15,035 bases of DNA, taken from contig JAIPFN010000129.1 in the NCBI GenBank assembly GCA_021736615.1, positions 1 through 15,035 of the forward strand, in the 5' to 3' direction. Origin of the DNA: Phycisphaerae bacterium (GTDB taxonomy: Bacteria; Planctomycetota; Phycisphaerae; Sedimentisphaerales; Anaerohalosphaeraceae). Shown one piece after another: positions 13,456 to 15,035 of the stretch; the stretch's first letter is position 1, and each line of letters begins with the position of its first letter. The notes beneath the pieces were generated by a model that did no database searches, was not told where the DNA came from, and was given only the letters and a program-made list of their open reading frames with translations. Both the position numbers and the translations under genes were made by a program.

Positions 13456-15035
13456 TTATACCAGTTCCAGTTCTGCTAGTTTTTTCGGTGTTGGTATTCC
13501 ATTTTCCGTCCAGCCTCGTTCGGCGTAATATTGACCGAGGATTTCGCCCAGCTTGCTTGTCTGTCCCTTTGACGGACCTTCGGGTATAGCCTCTTCGAGT
13601 ATTCGTTTTGGCAGTTTGTCTTCGCATGGGTCTATACCGGCGTCGAGGTTGAATTGTCTTTCGATGTTCCAGATTCTGTCGCCGGCTTGCATGAGATCGT
13701 CACTTGTCCATTTCTCGCCGACGATGGCGTTGAAGAGCGATGCGTATTCGTCGGCGCCAAGTGCGAACGATGTAAACAGGCACATTCCAAGCGAATCTAT
13801 CACCGCGGTCAAGTCCTGGAAGGCTTTTACCCATACTGACTTTCCTTCGATGGATGATCGGTCGATCCCTTCGGGCAGGCCGAGTATCTCTGGTGAGATC
13901 AAATACCCGCGTACGTGGCAGCCGCCGCGGTTCGTCGTCGCGCAGTTAAGCCCGTACCCTTGAACCCCGCGCGGATCGTATGCGGGCAGTTCGAGTTTTT
14001 TGACCGACATAGAAAGCTCCGCCGCGCCGTACGACTCGGCAAATCGGTATGACCCTTCAGCCATCTTTGCGCCAAGCCCCTCGCCTTCGCCCATTTTGCG
14101 GGTCCATTCGACAATCGCCTCTGACGAGCCAAACTCAAGCGGTGTGCCGTCGAGTTCATCGGCTTTGATAAGGCCTTTTTCGACAAGTTCCATCGCACAT
14201 GCGATAGTGGCACCAGCCGAGATCGTGTCCAGACCGTAATCGTTACACAGGTTGTTTGCCTTGATGACCGCGGGAAGATCGTATACTCCGCAGTCGGTGC
14301 TGTATGCCCAGAGCGTTTCGTATTCCGGGCCTTCGCCATCGACTCCGTCGACGCGGCAGTGTCTTCCGCATGCTATAGGACAGCGGTAACAGGCGGTGTT
14401 CTTGACGAGGTATTTCTCGGCGAGAGTTTCGCCGGAAGTTTTGTCGGCTTGTGGTGTGTAGCACTCCTGGAAATTCCTGGTCGGATAAATCCCGGTTTCA
14501 TTTATTACATTGACAAGGACAGCTGTTCCGTATGCGGGCAGACCTTTAGAGGTAACATCGTTGTCCTTAATCCTGGCCAAGGCATCTTTTATTACAGTTT
14601 TAGTCTTTTCTTCGTCAGCCGATTCCACATTGCCGGTTCCGCGAACGACGACGGCTTTTAGATTTTTGCTGCCCATCACTGCGCCTACGCCGCTTCTACC
14701 GGCGGCCCGGTATTTTTCGTTCATTATCGAAGCGATCAATGACAATTTCTCGCCTGCCGGTCCGATCATCGCGACGCGCGTCTTGGGATCGCCGGAAGCC
14801 TCTATAAGCAAGTCCGTCGCCTGGGAAACCTTCTTGCCCCAGCAGGCAGCAGCGTCGCAGAGTTCTACGGCGTCATCTTTGATCGACAGGTAGCAGGGTT
14901 TGGGTGCTTTGCCTTCGAAGATGACAAGATCGTAACCGGCTTTCTTTAGTTCTGCGCCGAAGAAGCCGCCGGAGTTAGACGAGGCGATTGTCCCGCTAAG
15001 CGGTGACTTGGTCACTACCATATAACGTCCGCCAG
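13456..15035 (-). CDS. Tungsten-containing aldehyde ferredoxin oxidoreductase, N-terminus missing
   Basis: The frame is open to the right edge (526 complete codons); a full AOR is about 600 residues, so roughly 75-80 N-terminal residues lie outside. The family begins visibly with GGRYMVVTKSPLSGTIASSN, the pterin-binding N-domain. The [4Fe-4S] ligands are CYRCPIAC (C-x2-C-x3-C) plus the later Cys in LGMCLFTSF. The second pterin-binding region is YDPRGVQGYGLN then NRGGCHVRGY. The enzyme oxidises aldehydes to carboxylates with reduction of ferredoxin, using a bis-pterin tungsten centre, in the cytoplasm of anaerobes. Substrate subgroup (AOR, FOR, GOR or benzoyl-CoA type) cannot be assigned. The ATG at 15021 is internal, not the start. 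It is followed by the MoaD- and MoeB-like genes in apparent operon. Confidence 0.95.
   Translation of the reverse strand, partial: GGRYMVVTKSPLSGTIASSNSGGFFGAELKKAGYDLVIFEGKAPKPCYLSIKDDAVELCDAAACWGKKVSQATDLLIEASGDPKTRVAMIGPAGEKLSLIASIMNEKYRAAGRSGVGAVMGSKNLKAVVVRGTGNVESADEEKTKTVIKDALARIKDNDVTSKGLPAYGTAVLVNVINETGIYPTRNFQECYTPQADKTSGETLAEKYLVKNTACYRCPIACGRHCRVDGVDGEGPEYETLWAYSTDCGVYDLPAVIKANNLCNDYGLDTISAGATIACAMELVEKGLIKADELDGTPLEFGSSEAIVEWTRKMGEGEGLGAKMAEGSYRFAESYGAAELSMSVKKLELPAYDPRGVQGYGLNCATTNRGGCHVRGYLISPEILGLPEGIDRSSIEGKSVWVKAFQDLTAVIDSLGMCLFTSFALGADEYASLFNAIVGEKWTSDDLMQAGDRIWNIERQFNLDAGIDPCEDKLPKRILEEAIPEGPSKGQTSKLGEILGQYYAERGWTENGIPTPKKLAELELV

Noticed and set aside
13397..13627. 76-codon minus-strand frame over the AOR 3' end
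   Set aside because: Out of frame with AOR, whose C-terminus is intact; basic, low-complexity composition.
1..15035. tRNA, rRNA, CRISPR array, insertion sequence or toxin-antitoxin pair
   Set aside because: Gaps were read on both strands; no cloverleaf, regularly spaced repeat-spacer array, transposase or paired small genes were seen.

Overview
The window looks like a chromosomal stretch from an anaerobic or microaerobic bacterium, most likely a member of the Planctomycetota (Phycisphaerae / Sedimentisphaerales-like). This is inference. It rests on a degenerate type II pseudopilin-like protein with the Cys-x2-Asn-Leu and Tyr-x-Met-Asn hallmarks common in that phylum, together with pyruvate phosphate dikinase, a tungsten aldehyde oxidoreductase locus and a hemerythrin. 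Most genes are ordinary housekeeping or metabolic genes. No mobile element, rRNA, tRNA or CRISPR array was found.

Layout. (1) 1-3055, minus strand: a three-gene operon of an excisionase-type HTH fused to a PTS EIIA domain, a CPA2-type cation:proton antiporter with a CBS pair, and a second EIIA domain fused to CBS that runs off the left edge. A TTGCAT-N16-TATAAT promoter precedes it. (2) 3303-5283, minus strand: trmB, rsmG and a pseudopilin-like gene, with two tandem perfect hairpins between trmB and rsmG. (3) 5530-6225, plus strand: an isochorismatase-fold protein lacking the family's catalytic cysteine and ending in a Cys cluster. (4) 6469-9186, plus strand: ppdK, with a perfect-consensus sigma70 promoter, a leader holding three 14-bp direct repeats, and a strong intrinsic terminator. 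(5) 9415-11064, minus strand: a membrane protein of unknown function, then dinD preceded by a 30-bp near-perfect palindrome. (6) 11065-11557: a mostly non-coding spacer with a 25-codon ORF whose ribosome binding site lies in a hairpin. (7) 11558-12325, plus strand: a DUF438-hemerythrin protein. (8) 12358-15035, minus strand: aldehyde ferredoxin oxidoreductase (right end missing), a MoaD/ThiS-like carrier and an E1-like ThiF/MoeB protein, which together look like a tungstopterin enzyme and part of its sulfur/cofactor supply.

The most system-like unit is the EIIA/antiporter operon. Two phospho-acceptor EIIA modules, one on a DNA-binding domain and one on a CBS domain, flank a CBS-regulated antiporter. 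This suggests PTS(Ntr)-type phosphorylation controlling ion transport. A second recurrent signal is that three intergenic tracts are built from degenerate tandem heptamers with unrelated sequences (AGGAGTC, GCGTAAG, AATATCC).
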